This document shows positions 25,638 through 34,935 of a stretch of 64,000 nt of DNA, in pieces. This DNA comes from Microbacterium sp. PM5. Lineage in GTDB: Bacteria > Actinomycetota > Actinomycetes > Actinomycetales > Microbacteriaceae. Every line of letters starts with the position of its first letter. The stretch's first letter is position 1. Both the position numbers and the translations under genes were made by a program. The notes beneath the pieces are model-generated. The model made no database searches. It was not told the origin of the DNA and saw only the letters and a program-made list of their open reading frames with translations. The stretch lies in contig NZ_CP022162.1 of assembly GCF_003293595.1 (NCBI RefSeq), forward strand, positions 3,052,993 to 3,116,992, in the 5' to 3' direction.

Positions 25638-26018
25638 ATGACCACGATCGACATCCTCGGCGCTTCGCCCCGTGGCCGTGTCATCGCGGCGGCCCCGGTC
25701 ACCCGTCTGCGCCTGACGGTTCGCGGTCGCCGGGTGCTCGCCTTCCTCGCTTCGGTCCCGGTCGTCGTCGCGCTCGGCATCGGCATCGTGTCCGGAGGCG
25801 GTGCGCTGGCCTCGAACGAGGGGGCGTCGGGAGTCACGTTCACCCATGTCACGGTGCAGCCGGGCGATACGCTCTGGTCGATCGCGCGCGCGGTCGCTCC
25901 CGACGTCGACCCGCGGGACGCGGTCGACGCGATCGTGCGGCTCAATGCGCTGGACTCGGGCAGCCTCGACGCCGGGCAGAGCATCGCGATCCCGGCCGAG
26001 TACTCCGCCGGTCGCTGA
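25638..26018 (+). CDS. LysM-domain membrane protein, likely SOS division inhibitor (YneA/ChiZ position)
   Basis: This is a 126-residue protein with a basic N-terminus, one membrane segment (about 33-52) and an extracytoplasmic LysM domain (69-118: VTVQPGDTLWSIARAV, DAIVRLNALDSGSLDAGQSIAIP). Proteins of this build, divergent from lexA, are SOS-induced division inhibitors in Bacillus (YneA) and Mycobacterium (Rv2719c/ChiZ); the same role is inferred here. It has a perfect AAGGAGG ribosome site 5 bases before the ATG, a LexA-type box over its promoter and a 20-bp leader hairpin. No catalytic domain is visible. Confidence 0.85.
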   Translation: MTTIDILGASPRGRVIAAAPVTRLRLTVRGRRVLAFLASVPVVVALGIGIVSGGGALASNEGASGVTFTHVTVQPGDTLWSIARAVAPDVDPRDAVDAIVRLNALDSGSLDAGQSIAIPAEYSAGR

Positions 26019-26059
26019 GCGGCCGCTGACCGACCTCGTCCGGGTCTCGCGGCGACCCC

Positions 26060-26065
26060 TACGAT
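26060..26065 (+). promoter_or_regulatory. -10 box of hisC
   Basis: TACGAT ends 7 bases before GTG 26073. An ATG at 26064 overlaps this box, so the GTG is the more likely start. Confidence 0.5.
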
Positions 26066-26072
26066 GGTGAGG

Positions 26073-27170
26073 GTGAGCGTTCGACTCGATGACCTTCCTC
26101 TCAGAGATGACCTGCGCGGCCTCACGCCGTATGGGGCCCCGCAGGCTCCGCTGCCCGTCGCGCTGAACGTCAACGAGAACACTCATCCGGTGCCGGAAGC
26201 GGTCGCGGACGACATCCTCGACAGCATCGCGCGCGCTCTTCGGGAGGTGAACCGCTACCCGGATCGTGAGTTCACCGCCGTGCGCGAAGGCTTCGCCGAG
26301 TATCTGGGTCACGGCCTCTCAGCCGCGCAGATCTGGGCCGCGAACGGATCCAACGAGGTTCTGCAGCACCTCCTGCAGGCGTTCGCCGGCCCCGGACGGA
26401 CGGCGTTCGGTTTCGCGCCGACCTATTCGATGTATCCGTTGCTCACTCGCGCGACGGGTGCGACCTACGTCAGCGGGACGCGTGGCGTCGACTACACGCT
26501 CGCCCCCGACGACGCCGCGGCCCAGATCGACCGTGCGCAGCCCGACGTCGTGTTCCTGTGTGCGCCGAACAATCCGACGGGAACGCCGCTGGGTCTCGAT
26601 GTGATCGAGGCGGTCTACGACGCGGCGCCGGGCATCGTGATCGTCGACGAGGCCTACCAGGAGTTCGCTCCCCGCGATTCCCGGTCCGCGCTGACGCTGC
26701 TGGCCGACCGGCCGCGCCTCGTGGTGTCGCGCACGATGAGCAAGGCCTTCGCTTTCGCGGGCGCTCGCGTCGGCTACCTCGCGGCCGACCCCGCCGTCAT
26801 CGACGCGCTGCGTCTGGTTCGACTGCCCTACCACCTCAGCGCGCTGACCCAGGCAGCAGCCTCCGCCGCGTTGCGTCATGCGCCGGCCATGCTCGCCATG
26901 GTGGACGAGATCGTCGCTCAGCGTGACCGGATCTCTGCGACCCTCGATGCGCTCGGATACCGTCCCTTCGAGAGCTGGACGAACTTCGTGCTCTTCTCGG
27001 GTGTGGAAGATCCGGCGACGACGTGGCAGGGGCTCTACGACCGCGGTGTTCTGATCCGCGACGTCGGGATCGCCCACAGTCTGCGTGTCACCGCCGGCAC
27101 GGAGGAGGAGTCCACGGCCTTCCTCGATGCGCTCGCGTCGCTTGGACCGGGCGGTTCCGGCGCGCACTGA
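26073..27170 (+). CDS. hisC: histidinol-phosphate aminotransferase
   Basis: HisC transaminates imidazole-acetol phosphate to histidinol phosphate. It is a fold-type-I PLP enzyme of 365 residues from GTG 26073. It shows LNVNENTHPVPEAV at the N-terminus, NGSNEVLQHLLQAF, CAPNNPTGTPLG, VDEAYQEF and the PLP lysine near K224 in SRTMSKAFAFAGARVGY, with a late RDVG and RVTAG arginine. The start is set by the promoter box. It leads the histidine genes hisB-hisH-hisA. Confidence 0.94.
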   Translation: MSVRLDDLPLRDDLRGLTPYGAPQAPLPVALNVNENTHPVPEAVADDILDSIARALREVNRYPDREFTAVREGFAEYLGHGLSAAQIWAANGSNEVLQHLLQAFAGPGRTAFGFAPTYSMYPLLTRATGATYVSGTRGVDYTLAPDDAAAQIDRAQPDVVFLCAPNNPTGTPLGLDVIEAVYDAAPGIVIVDEAYQEFAPRDSRSALTLLADRPRLVVSRTMSKAFAFAGARVGYLAADPAVIDALRLVRLPYHLSALTQAAASAALRHAPAMLAMVDEIVAQRDRISATLDALGYRPFESWTNFVLFSGVEDPATTWQGLYDRGVLIRDVGIAHSLRVTAGTEEESTAFLDALASLGPGGSGAH

Positions 27171-27216
27171 CCGTCACCGTCGGGGTAACACGCCGAGGCC
27201 CCGTGCGGGCTCTCGG

Positions 27217-27222
27217 TAGACT
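27217..27222 (+). promoter_or_regulatory. -10 box of hisB
   Basis: TAGACT ends 6 bases before the hisB ATG, predicting a separate leaderless start for hisBH. Confidence 0.5.
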
Positions 27223-27228
27223 CGGCTC

Positions 27229-27840
27229 ATGAGCACCCCGGCCTCCCGCACGGCATCCCTGCGACGCGCGACCAGCGAATCCACGGTCGAACTCGACCTC
27301 GATCTGGACGGCACCGGGCACAGCCGCATCGACACCACGGTGCCCTTCTTCGATCACCTGCTCACGGCGTTCGCGAAGCACTCGCTCACCGATCTCACCG
27401 TGCGTGCCTCCGGAGACACCAACATCGACGCGCACCACACCGTCGAAGACACCGCGATCGTCCTGGGACAGGCGATCCGCCAGGCCCTCGGCGACAAGAG
27501 CGGCATCTCGCGCTACGGAGACGCCCTCGTTCCGCTGGACGAGGCGCTGGCGCAGGCGGTCGTCGACATCAGCGGGCGTCCCTACCTCGTCCACACCGGT
27601 GAGCCCGTCGGGTTCGAACACCATCTCATCGGCGGCCACTTCACCGGGTCGCTCGTGCGCCACACCTTCGAGGCGCTCGCGTTCAACGCCGGTGTGACGA
27701 TGCACGTCACGGTGCTCGGTGGACGCGACCCGCACCACATCGCCGAGGCCGAGTACAAGGCCGTCGCTCGCGCCTTCCGACAGGCGAAGGCGCTCGACCC
27801 GCTGGTCCACGGCATCCCCAGTACGAAGGGGGCCTTGTGA
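27229..27840 (+). CDS. hisB: imidazoleglycerol-phosphate dehydratase
   Basis: HisB dehydrates imidazoleglycerol phosphate in histidine synthesis. The 203-residue single-function protein has the metal-binding motifs [11 protein letters not shown] and EHHLIGGHF, the second partner [12 protein letters not shown], and [12 protein letters not shown]. No phosphatase domain is fused. It overlaps hisH by GTGA. Confidence 0.95.
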   Translation: MSTPASRTASLRRATSESTVELDLDLDGTGHSRIDTTVPFFDHLLTAFAKHSLTDLTVRASGDTNIDAHHTVEDTAIVLGQAIRQALGDKSGISRYGDALVPLDEALAQAVVDISGRPYLVHTGEPVGFEHHLIGGHFTGSLVRHTFEALAFNAGVTMHVTVLGGRDPHHIAEAEYKAVARAFRQAKALDPLVHGIPSTKGAL

Positions 27841-28535
27841 CCGACGCCGCCTCCGCCCCCCAGACCGGTGCCGATCTCGACGACCGTCCCCTCGTCGCGG
27901 TGCTCGACTACGGGTCGGGCAATGTCCACTCCGCCGTCAAGGCGCTCGTCGCCGCTGGCGCCGATGCGCGGCTGACCGCAGATCGCGGACTTATCGACGA
28001 CGCCGCCGGCCTCGTCGTCCCCGGTGTGGGAGCTTTCCGCGCCGTGATGGAGGCGCTGCGCGCGACGCGCGGCGACGAGATCATCGAACGCCGTCTCGCG
28101 GGGGGATTGCCGGTGCTCGGCATCTGCGTGGGCATGCAGGTCATGTTCGAGCACGGCGTGGAGCGCGGCGAAGACACCGAGGGACTCGGTGAATGGCCGG
28201 GGGCGGTCACCGAGCTCGATGCGCCGGTGCTTCCGCACATGGGTTGGAACACGGTCCGGGCCGGTGAGGGCTCGACGCTGTTTCGCGGCTTGGAAGACGA
28301 GCGGTTCTACTTCGTGCACTCCTATGCCGCCCAGCATTGGTCGCTCGAGGTCACGCGCCCGTTCCGTGAGCCGGCCCTCACCTGGTGCGATTACGGCACG
28401 CCGTTCCTCGCGGCGGTGGAGAACGGGCCGCTGTCGGCGACCCAGTTCCACCCGGAGAAGAGCGGCGAGGCCGGCATCCGCCTGCTCGCCAACTGGATCT
28501 CCTCGCTTCCGCAGGAGCTCACCCGCACCCGGTAG
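27837..28535 (+). CDS. hisH: imidazole glycerol phosphate synthase, glutaminase subunit
   Basis: HisH supplies ammonia from glutamine to HisF. The 232-residue class I amidotransferase shows the nucleophile Cys in [12 protein letters not shown], the oxyanion region VPGVGAF, and the His-Glu pair in [12 protein letters not shown]. It begins at GTG, overlapping the hisB stop. hisF is not in this window. Confidence 0.95.
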   Translation: MTDAASAPQTGADLDDRPLVAVLDYGSGNVHSAVKALVAAGADARLTADRGLIDDAAGLVVPGVGAFRAVMEALRATRGDEIIERRLAGGLPVLGICVGMQVMFEHGVERGEDTEGLGEWPGAVTELDAPVLPHMGWNTVRAGEGSTLFRGLEDERFYFVHSYAAQHWSLEVTRPFREPALTWCDYGTPFLAAVENGPLSATQFHPEKSGEAGIRLLANWISSLPQELTRTR

Positions 28536-28541
28536 TAGTCT
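28536..28541 (+). promoter_or_regulatory. possible -10 box before hisA
   Basis: TAGTCT directly follows the hisH stop and would give hisA its own ~50-base leader with a CTGGAG ribosome site. Without it, hisA is simply the third gene of the hisBHA message. Confidence 0.3.
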
Positions 28542-28598
28542 CTCTGCTTGTGTGTCCTCGTGTCCGCACGTCGCGGCCACTGAACCTTTCCTGGAGCC

Positions 28599-29345
28599 AT
28601 GAACGATTTCGCGTCGACCCCCGAACTGATCCTTCTGCCCGCCGTCGACGTCGCTGACGGCAAGGCTGTGCGCCTGACTCAGGGCGAGGCCGGCACCGAG
28701 ACGAGCTATGGCGATCCCGTCGATGCGGCGTTGGCGTGGGCGCGCGATGGCGCTCAGTGGATCCATCTCGTCGATCTGGATGCCGCCTTCGGGCGCGGCA
28801 ACAACTCCGCGGTGCTGCGCAAGGTGATCAAGCAGCTCAAGGGCGTGCAGGTGGAGCTGTCCGGAGGAATCCGCGACGACGCGACACTGGAAGCCGCACT
28901 CGAATCGGGCGCGACCCGCATCAACCTCGGCACCGCCGCGCTGGAGAACCCCGAATGGGCAGCGGATGTGATCGGTCGCTACGGCGACGCGATCGCGGTC
29001 GGGCTCGACGTGCGCGGCACGACGCTGGCCGCGCGCGGATGGACACGCGACGGCGGCGACCTCTGGCAGGTGCTCGAGCGCCTCGAGGACGCGGGATGCA
29101 GCCGCTATGTGGTCACCGACGTCACCAAGGACGGCACGCTGAAGGGTCCGAACCTCGAGTTGCTGCGCGAGGTCACCACGCGCACGGTCAAGCCGGTCGT
29201 CGCCTCGGGCGGCATCTCGAATCTCGACGACATCGCCGCCCTGCGGGAGCTCGTTCCCCTCGGCGTCGAGGGCGCGATCGTGGGCAAGGCACTCTATGCG
29301 GGGGCCTTCACCCTCGCCGAGGCGCTGGATGTCGCCGCAGGCTGA
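28599..29345 (+). CDS. hisA: phosphoribosyl isomerase (HisA/PriA)
   Basis: This isomerises ProFAR to PRFAR in histidine synthesis. In actinobacteria the orthologue, PriA, often also performs the TrpF step; whether it does here cannot be read from the sequence. The 248-residue TIM barrel shows [24 protein letters not shown] (catalytic Asp), [24 protein letters not shown] (second Asp) and [11 protein letters not shown]. An SseB-like gene overlaps its end. Confidence 0.93.
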   Translation: MNDFASTPELILLPAVDVADGKAVRLTQGEAGTETSYGDPVDAALAWARDGAQWIHLVDLDAAFGRGNNSAVLRKVIKQLKGVQVELSGGIRDDATLEAALESGATRINLGTAALENPEWAADVIGRYGDAIAVGLDVRGTTLAARGWTRDGGDLWQVLERLEDAGCSRYVVTDVTKDGTLKGPNLELLREVTTRTVKPVVASGGISNLDDIAALRELVPLGVEGAIVGKALYAGAFTLAEALDVAAG

Positions 29346-30123
29346 GCGTCCCGACGACGCCGCGGCGCACACCTGCGCTACCGACTCTGCCGGCGTGCCG
29401 TGGGCGGGGCGCTCCTTCGAGGCCAATCCGCACGCCGGTGACGACGGCTCTGCTGATCCCGCGCTGCTGTCGGCGCTGCGTGCGTTCGGCCGAGGCGAGG
29501 GCGATGCGCGCGCGGTCGTGGACGCCTACCGCTCCGCCCGGTTGCTGATCCCGTTGGTCGCCGAGGCCGGCGACGTCGGAATCGCCCCGTCCGGTCACAC
29601 CGTCGACAAGACGCAGGAGCTCTCCATCGTCACGGTTGCCGCGCCCGACGGACGGCGTGTGCTGCCCGTCTTCACGTCGGTGCGCACGATGGCGGCGTGG
29701 GATCCGAAGGCGCGGCCGGTGCCGGCCGACGGCGTCCGCACCGCCCTGGCCGCCGCTGCCGACGACACCGACCTGATCGTGATCGACCCGGCATCCGAGA
29801 CCGAGTTCGTGCTGCGTCGCCCCGCGGTATGGGCCCTCGGGCAGGGGCTGGCGTGGGAACCCGCGCACACTTCGCCGGAGGTGTACGCGGGGCTGCAGGA
29901 GTCGGTCGGCTCCGAACTGGGCGTGCTGGATCTGTCGGTGGCGCCGGGCGATCCGCAGGCGCGTCTGCGCGGCCCGGAACTCATCGTGCGCCTGCACTTG
30001 GTCGACGGGCTCGACCAGTCCCAGCTGGACGCCACCCTGCAGAGGTTGGCGGCGCGGTGGGCCGCCGACGATCGCATCGCCGTGCTGGTCGATTCCCTGA
30101 CGGTCAAGCTCGTCCGCGGCTGA
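29329..30123 (+). CDS. SseB-family protein
   Basis: This is a 264-residue protein with an SseB domain (about residues 75-170: [47 protein letters not shown]). The domain was named from an enhancer of serine sensitivity; its biochemical role is unknown. The ATG at 29329 lies inside the end of hisA (17-base overlap), suggesting cotranslation. It converges on the DUF1844 gene with a 13-base gap holding a CCGCGG-7-CCGCGG hairpin. Confidence 0.82.
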   Translation: MSPQAERPDDAAAHTCATDSAGVPWAGRSFEANPHAGDDGSADPALLSALRAFGRGEGDARAVVDAYRSARLLIPLVAEAGDVGIAPSGHTVDKTQELSIVTVAAPDGRRVLPVFTSVRTMAAWDPKARPVPADGVRTALAAAADDTDLIVIDPASETEFVLRRPAVWALGQGLAWEPAHTSPEVYAGLQESVGSELGVLDLSVAPGDPQARLRGPELIVRLHLVDGLDQSQLDATLQRLAARWAADDRIAVLVDSLTVKLVRG

Positions 30124-30136
30124 TCGCCGCGGCGTC

Positions 30137-30535
30137 TCACGTGACGGGGCCGGTCCACTTCTCGCCCGGGCCCTTGCCGATCGGGTCGGGGATGACGGAT
30201 GCCTCCCGGAACGCGAGCTGCAGCGAGCGCAGGCCGTCACGCAGCGAGCGCGCGTGCATGTCGCTGATCTCCGGTGCGCCGGCCGTGATCAGCCCCGCGA
30301 GGGCGTTGATGAGCTTGCGCGCCTCGTCGAGATCCCGTTGCGTCTCCGGGTCGTCCGCGAGGCCGGTCTTGACGGCGGCCGCGCTCATCAGGTGCACGGC
30401 TGCGGTCGTGATGACCTCCACCGCGGGAACGTCGGCGATGTCGCGGGTAGCGGCGGCGGAGGCGCGCTCCTGTTCCTCCCATCGGGCGAGCCGTTCGGCG
30501 TCGTGCGGGTCGGGGGTGGAAGGAATCGTGTCCAC
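30137..30535 (-). CDS. DUF1844-family protein
   Basis: This is a 132-residue protein of the DUF1844 family, common beside infC in actinobacteria; the function is unknown. The family core is visible in DVPAVEVITTAAVHLMSAAAVKTGL and ARKLINALAGLITAGAPEISDMHARSLRDGLRSLQLAFREAS. It starts at GTG 30535. Its promoter region overlaps that of infC on the opposite strand. Confidence 0.85.
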   Translation of the reverse strand: MDTIPSTPDPHDAERLARWEEQERASAAATRDIADVPAVEVITTAAVHLMSAAAVKTGLADDPETQRDLDEARKLINALAGLITAGAPEISDMHARSLRDGLRSLQLAFREASVIPDPIGKGPGEKWTGPVT

Positions 30536-30549
30536 GTGCTGCTCTCTGC

Positions 30550-30555
30550 TAGACT
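30550..30555 (+). promoter_or_regulatory. -10 box of the infC-rpmI-rplT operon
   Basis: TAGACT would start a leader of about 240 bases before infC. This is one of the longest leaders in the window. The early leader has a CCGGAG-7-CTCCGG hairpin (30565-30583). Confidence 0.5.
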
Positions 30556-30747
30556 GTGCGGGCGCCGGAGTGTTCTGCTCCGGAACGAAAGAGGATCACA
30601 TCCCACCCGCGCTTGCCGCTCCAGGCTACCGGGTCACGCACTCCGCCTCGTCCGTCGAGGTCGCCGCACCGAGCAGTCGGGGCGGGTGAGGGTGCAGGAA
30701 CGAAGCCGACGTGCGCGTCGTGCGGGGTGGACGTGACGATCTTCCGC

Positions 30748-30781
30748 CCGAGACACACCCCTGTGTCCGGTGGCACCCACC
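30748..30781 (+). promoter_or_regulatory. two competing hairpins before the infC ribosome site
   Basis: GACACA-CCCC-TGTGTC with flanking CCG/CGG (30748-30770) and GGTGG-CAC-CCACC (30769-30781) share G30769-G30770, so only one can form fully. Both end within 10 bases of the AAGGAG site. They could gate infC translation or premature transcription ending, but no U-run follows. Confidence 0.5.
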
Positions 30782-30802
30782 CGTACGACTAAGGAGTTCC
30801 GC

Positions 30803-31438
<636 letters not shown>

Positions 31439-31445
31439 GGCCGCA

Positions 31446-31492
31446 GGCCGGAGGCGCAGCCTCCCGGCCCCCAGAGCTCCCGCCCCGCGGGA
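31446..31492 (+). promoter_or_regulatory. two hairpins between infC and rpmI
   Basis: GGCCGGAGGC-GCA-GCCTCCCGGCC (31446-31469, one bulge) and TCCCGC-CCC-GCGGGA (31478-31492) stand in tandem just before the rpmI ribosome site. They could lower read-through, mark a processing point, or form part of an L20-type autogenous control region; no pseudoknot was established. Confidence 0.55.
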
Positions 31493-31513
31493 ACCACAAC
31501 GAAGGATAGAGAC

Positions 31514-31708
31514 ATGCCGAAGCAGAAGACCCACTCGGGTGCCAAGAAGCGCTTCAAGGTCACCGGTAGCGGGAAGATCAAGAAGCAGCAGGCGAACCTC
31601 CGCCACAACTTCGAAGGCAAGCCCACCAAGCGCACGCGCCGCCTGTCGGCGGACAAGATCCTGGCTCCCGGCGACGCGAAGGTCGCCAAGAAGCTCCTCG
31701 GCATCTGA
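31514..31708 (+). CDS. rpmI: 50S ribosomal protein L35
   Basis: L35 is a small basic protein of the large subunit. The 64-residue frame starts [20 protein letters not shown] and ends [10 protein letters not shown], the family pattern and length. GAAGGA lies upstream of the ATG. It is the middle gene of infC-rpmI-rplT. Confidence 0.98.
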   Translation: MPKQKTHSGAKKRFKVTGSGKIKKQQANLRHNFEGKPTKRTRRLSADKILAPGDAKVAKKLLGI

Positions 31709-31738
31709 GCGCTGACGCAGACGAGAAAGTAGAAGAAA

Positions 31739-32119
31739 ATGGCTAGAGTCAAGCGGGCCGTCAACGCCCACAAGAAGCGTCGCGTCATCCTCGAGCGCGC
31801 ATCCGGTTACCGCGGACAGCGTTCGCGCCTGTACCGCAAGGCCAAGGAGCAGGTCACCCACTCCCTGGTCTACGCGTACCGTGACCGCCGCAAGCGCAAG
31901 GGCGACTTCCGCCGCCTGTGGATCCAGCGCATCAACGCCGCGGCCCGTCAGAACGGCATCACCTACAACCGCTTCATCCAGGGCCTCGGCCTCGCCGGCG
32001 TGCAGGTCGACCGTCGCATGCTCGCCGAGCTGGCCGTCAACGAGCCGGCCACCTTCGCCTCGCTCGTCGAGACGGCGAAGAAGGCGCTGCCGGCGGACGT
32101 GAACGCGCCCAAGGCGTAA
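31739..32119 (+). CDS. rplT: 50S ribosomal protein L20
   Basis: L20 binds 23S rRNA early in large-subunit assembly and, in several bacteria, represses its own operon. The 126-residue frame starts [20 protein letters not shown], with [16 protein letters not shown] and [21 protein letters not shown] strong terminator follows. An A-rich AGAAG site precedes the ATG. Confidence 0.98.
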   Translation: MARVKRAVNAHKKRRVILERASGYRGQRSRLYRKAKEQVTHSLVYAYRDRRKRKGDFRRLWIQRINAAARQNGITYNRFIQGLGLAGVQVDRRMLAELAVNEPATFASLVETAKKALPADVNAPKA

Positions 32120-32138
32120 TCACTGCCCACACAGCACG

Positions 32139-32174
32139 AGAAGGGGTGTCCTCCCAGCGGGGGACACCCCTTCT
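32139..32174 (+). terminator. terminator after rplT
   Basis: AGAAGGGGTGTCC (32139-32151) pairs perfectly with GGACACCCCTTCT (32162-32174) around a 10-base loop, followed by TC-rich sequence. This is the clearest terminator hairpin in the window. Confidence 0.85.
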
Positions 32175-32182
32175 TCATTCCC

Positions 32183-32188
32183 TAGGAT
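32183..32188 (+). promoter_or_regulatory. -10 box of the TrmH-family gene
   Basis: TAGGAT ends 6 bases before GTG 32195, directly after the rplT terminator. Confidence 0.5.
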
Positions 32189-32194
32189 GAGATC

Positions 32195-32995
32195 GTGCTC
32201 GAAAACCCTCGCTCTCCACGTGTGCGCGCCGTCGCCAAGCTGACCAAGCGCAGCGCCCGACAGGAGACCGGGCTGTTCCTGCTGGAAGGACCCCAGGCGG
32301 CCCGAGAGGCTCTCGCCTTCCGCCCCGACACCCTCGTCGAGCTGTTCGCCACGCCCACGGCGATGGAGCGTCATCAGGACATCCGTGATGCCGCGGGAGA
32401 CGCCGGCCTCGAGATCGTCTTCACCACCGAGGCGGTGCTCGACGCGATGGCCGACACCGTCACCCCGCAGGGCATCGTCGCCGTGGCACGACAGTCGCCG
32501 ACGTCGCTCAAGGACATCTTCGCCGCCTCGCCGACGCTCATCGCGATCTGCGAGGAGGTGCGCGACCCCGGCAACCTCGGCACCATCATCCGCGCCGCCG
32601 ATGCCGCTGGCGCGGACGCCGTGGTGCTGACCGGGCGGACGGTCGATCCGTACAACCCGAAGGTGGTGCGCGCCACGACCGGTTCGCTGTTTCACGTGCC
32701 CGTCGCCGTCGGCGCGGAGCTGTCGGCAACCGTCGAGCGCGCGCACGCGGCCGGCCTGCGCGTCGTCGCGGCAGACGTCGGGGGAGAGGACTTCCTCGCG
32801 CGACGCGACGCGCTGTCCGCGCCCACTGCCTGGCTGTTCGGCAACGAGGCGCGCGGTCTCGACGACGATGCGCTGGCTCTCGCCGACCTCTCGCTGAGAC
32901 TTCCGATCTACGGTCGTGCCGAGTCGCTGAATCTCGCCACCGCAGCCAGCGTGTGCCTGTACGAAACGGCATTCGCGCAGCGCGGCGAACGCTGA
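32195..32995 (+). CDS. TrmH/SpoU-family RNA 2'-O-methyltransferase
   Basis: This is a 266-residue SPOUT methyltransferase. A substrate-binding N-terminal domain (RSARQETGLFLLEGPQAAREAL) precedes the trefoil-knot domain with ICEEVRDPGNLGTIIRAADAAGADAVVLTG (motif 1, Asn and Arg), WLFGNEARGLDDD (motif 2) and LPIYGRAESLNLATAASVCLYE (motif 3). The target is probably a 23S rRNA or tRNA ribose; the adjacent rplT fits rRNA. It starts at GTG after a TAGGAT box. Confidence 0.93.
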   Translation: MLENPRSPRVRAVAKLTKRSARQETGLFLLEGPQAAREALAFRPDTLVELFATPTAMERHQDIRDAAGDAGLEIVFTTEAVLDAMADTVTPQGIVAVARQSPTSLKDIFAASPTLIAICEEVRDPGNLGTIIRAADAAGADAVVLTGRTVDPYNPKVVRATTGSLFHVPVAVGAELSATVERAHAAGLRVVAADVGGEDFLARRDALSAPTAWLFGNEARGLDDDALALADLSLRLPIYGRAESLNLATAASVCLYETAFAQRGER

Positions 32996-33029
32996 CGCGT
33001 ATTGTTCCGGGTCGGTGACGACTCGGTCA

Positions 33030-33067
33030 AGATCCTGTGTATAAGTCGGGCGCCGTCCACAGGATCT
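33030..33067 (+). promoter_or_regulatory. inverted repeat upstream of the amino-acid ABC operon
   Basis: AGATCCTGTG (33030-33039) is exactly mirrored by CACAGGATCT (33058-33067), with 18 bases between. The right arm ends 3 bases before the -10 box, so a dimeric regulator bound here could control the operon. The left arm overlaps TGTGTATAA, which reads TTATACACA on the other strand and matches the DnaA-box consensus TTATNCACA. Confidence 0.65.
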
Positions 33068-33070
33068 GCC

Positions 33071-33076
33071 TAGGCT
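33071..33076 (+). promoter_or_regulatory. -10 box of the amino-acid ABC operon
   Basis: TAGGCT ends 7 bases before the ATG at 33084. Confidence 0.5.
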
Positions 33077-33083
33077 GGCCCAC

Positions 33084-33872
33084 ATGTCTCATTCCAGCCC
33101 GGCTCCCGCGACGTCGAACATCACGGTCCGGCGGGGGGATCCCCTGGTCGTCGTCACCGGTGTCGAGAAGCACTACGGCGCGTTTCACGCGCTCAAGAAC
33201 ATCGATCTGACCGTGAACCGCGGGGAGGTCGTCGTCGTCATCGGCCCATCCGGTTCGGGTAAATCCACGCTGTGTCGCACCATCAACCGTCTGGAGACGA
33301 TCACCAGCGGCACCATCACCATCGATGGCAAGGAACTGCCGAAGGAGGGCAAGGCGCTTGCCGCACTGCGGGCCGATGTGGGGATGGTCTTCCAGTCCTT
33401 CAATCTCTTCTCGCACCTGACGATCCTCGAGAACGTCACGCTCGGTCCCATCAAGGTCAAGAAGATGAAGAAGGCGGATGCCGAGGCCGAGGCGAAGATC
33501 CTGCTCGAGCGCGTCGGCGTCGGGCATCAGGCATCGAAGCTGCCGGGACAGCTCTCCGGCGGCCAGCAGCAGCGTGTCGCGATCGCCCGCGCGCTGGCGA
33601 TGAAGCCCAAGGTCATGCTGTTCGACGAACCGACCAGTGCGCTCGACCCGGAGATGATCAACGAGGTTCTGGACGTCATGGTCGGTCTCGCTCAGGACGG
33701 TATGACGATGATCGTGGTCACACACGAGATGGGCTTCGCACGAAGGGCCGCCGATCGCGTGGTCTTCATGGCCGACGGACAGATCGTCGAGCAGGCCAGC
33801 CCCGACCAGTTCTTCACGGCGCCCACGAGCGATCGGGCGAAGGACTTCCTCTCCAAGCTGATCACGCACTGA
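33084..33872 (+). CDS. amino-acid ABC transporter ATP-binding protein
   Basis: This is a 262-residue ABC ATPase of the polar amino-acid (GlnQ/GluA) type. It has Walker [11 protein letters not shown]-loop [11 protein letters not shown], signature [15 protein letters not shown], Walker [14 protein letters not shown] and switch His in VVTHEMGF. It leads a four-gene operon in the order ATPase, binding protein, permease, permease, as in gluABCD glutamate uptake of Corynebacterium; the substrate (glutamate or related) is inferred from that order only. An inverted repeat sits at the promoter. Confidence 0.93.
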   Translation: MSHSSPAPATSNITVRRGDPLVVVTGVEKHYGAFHALKNIDLTVNRGEVVVVIGPSGSGKSTLCRTINRLETITSGTITIDGKELPKEGKALAALRADVGMVFQSFNLFSHLTILENVTLGPIKVKKMKKADAEAEAKILLERVGVGHQASKLPGQLSGGQQQRVAIARALAMKPKVMLFDEPTSALDPEMINEVLDVMVGLAQDGMTMIVVTHEMGFARRAADRVVFMADGQIVEQASPDQFFTAPTSDRAKDFLSKLITH

Positions 33873-33936
33873 CGAAGACGTCCGCGCCCCGCACCGGCGC
33901 GGTCAACGAGAGATGGATACGAAACAGGAGGATCAC

Positions 33937-34851
33937 ATGCTGAAGAAGAAGAGAATCGCCGCCAGCGTCGCTGGGGTCGCGCTCGCCGCGCTCGCCCTCA
34001 CCGCGTGCAACAGCGGCACGCCCGGTGCAGAGCCGGGCTCCACCGGCGGCGCGTCGGGTGCCGCGGACAATCCCTGGACGGTCGCCACCGACGTGACGCT
34101 CGACGGCAGCCCCACGTTCGAGAAGATCAAGAATTCCGGCACCGTCACGGTGGGCGTCAAGGAGGATCAGCCCGGCCTCGGCTATCTGGATCCGGTGACC
34201 AACACGCGCAGCGGCTTCGACGTCGACATCGCGCGCTGGATCGCCGCATCGCTGGGGGTTGCCGAGGACAAGATCCAGTTCCAGCCGATCGCCTCGGCCA
34301 ACCGCGAGCAGGCCATCGTGAACGGGGACATCGACTACTACGTCGGCACGTACTCGATCACCGACAAGCGCAAGCAGCAGATCTCCTTCGCCGGCCCCTA
34401 CTTCATCACCGGTCAGGGTCTGCTGGTCGCGGCCGACAACGACAAGATCACCGGAAAAGACGCGCTGACCGCAGAGGACACCGTCTGTTCGGCGACCGGG
34501 TCGACCTCGATCCAGCGGATCAAGGATGAGACGCCGGCCAAGACGAAGGAGTACGACACCTACTCGGCCTGCGTCGAGGACCTGAAGAACGGCCAGGTCG
34601 ATGCCGTCACCACCGACGAAGCGATCCTCATCGGCTACGCGGCGCAGAGCCCCGACCAGCTCAAGGTGGTCGGCGAGCCTTTCAGTGAGGAGCGCTATGG
34701 CGTGGGTATCGCGAAGGGCGACACCGCGCTCCAGGCGTTCATCAACACGATGTTCACCGACGGTGGCACGACCTGGCAGGCCATCTTCGACAAGAACCTG
34801 GGCGCCTCCGGCGTGAAGGCGACGCAGCCCCCGGTCGACGCCGCGAGCTGA
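33937..34851 (+). CDS. amino-acid ABC transporter substrate-binding lipoprotein
   Basis: This is a 304-residue family-3 solute-binding protein exported as a lipoprotein: basic MLKKKR, a hydrophobic stretch and the lipobox LTAC with C24. The periplasmic-type fold shows VTVGVKEDQPGLGYLDPVTNTRSGFDVDIARWIAASLG and DYYVGTYSITDKRKQQISFAGPYF. The ATG at 33937 is chosen for its AGGAGG site; an ATG 24 bases upstream would add residues before the signal peptide. It captures the amino acid for the two permeases that follow. Confidence 0.92.
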   Translation: MLKKKRIAASVAGVALAALALTACNSGTPGAEPGSTGGASGAADNPWTVATDVTLDGSPTFEKIKNSGTVTVGVKEDQPGLGYLDPVTNTRSGFDVDIARWIAASLGVAEDKIQFQPIASANREQAIVNGDIDYYVGTYSITDKRKQQISFAGPYFITGQGLLVAADNDKITGKDALTAEDTVCSATGSTSIQRIKDETPAKTKEYDTYSACVEDLKNGQVDAVTTDEAILIGYAAQSPDQLKVVGEPFSEERYGVGIAKGDTALQAFINTMFTDGGTTWQAIFDKNLGASGVKATQPPVDAAS

Positions 34852-34935
34852 GGCATGCCGGCGGCAGCGACGAGTGCGCTGCCGCCGGCATCCGGTATCC
34901 AGACGACGACAACGAGAACGATGGAAGGCGGCGCG

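Noticed and set aside
30556..30792. A 78-codon frame filling the infC leader and ending at the ribosome site, with a CASC motif
   Set aside because: It would begin on the base after the -10 box, upstream of the expected transcription start, and has no ribosome site. Its composition looks like noncoding G+C-rich sequence.
33036..33044. TTATACACA on the minus strand, a DnaA-box match
   Set aside because: A single box without neighbours, an A+T-rich unwinding region or dnaA/dnaN nearby does not indicate an origin. It is noted only as part of the inverted repeat.
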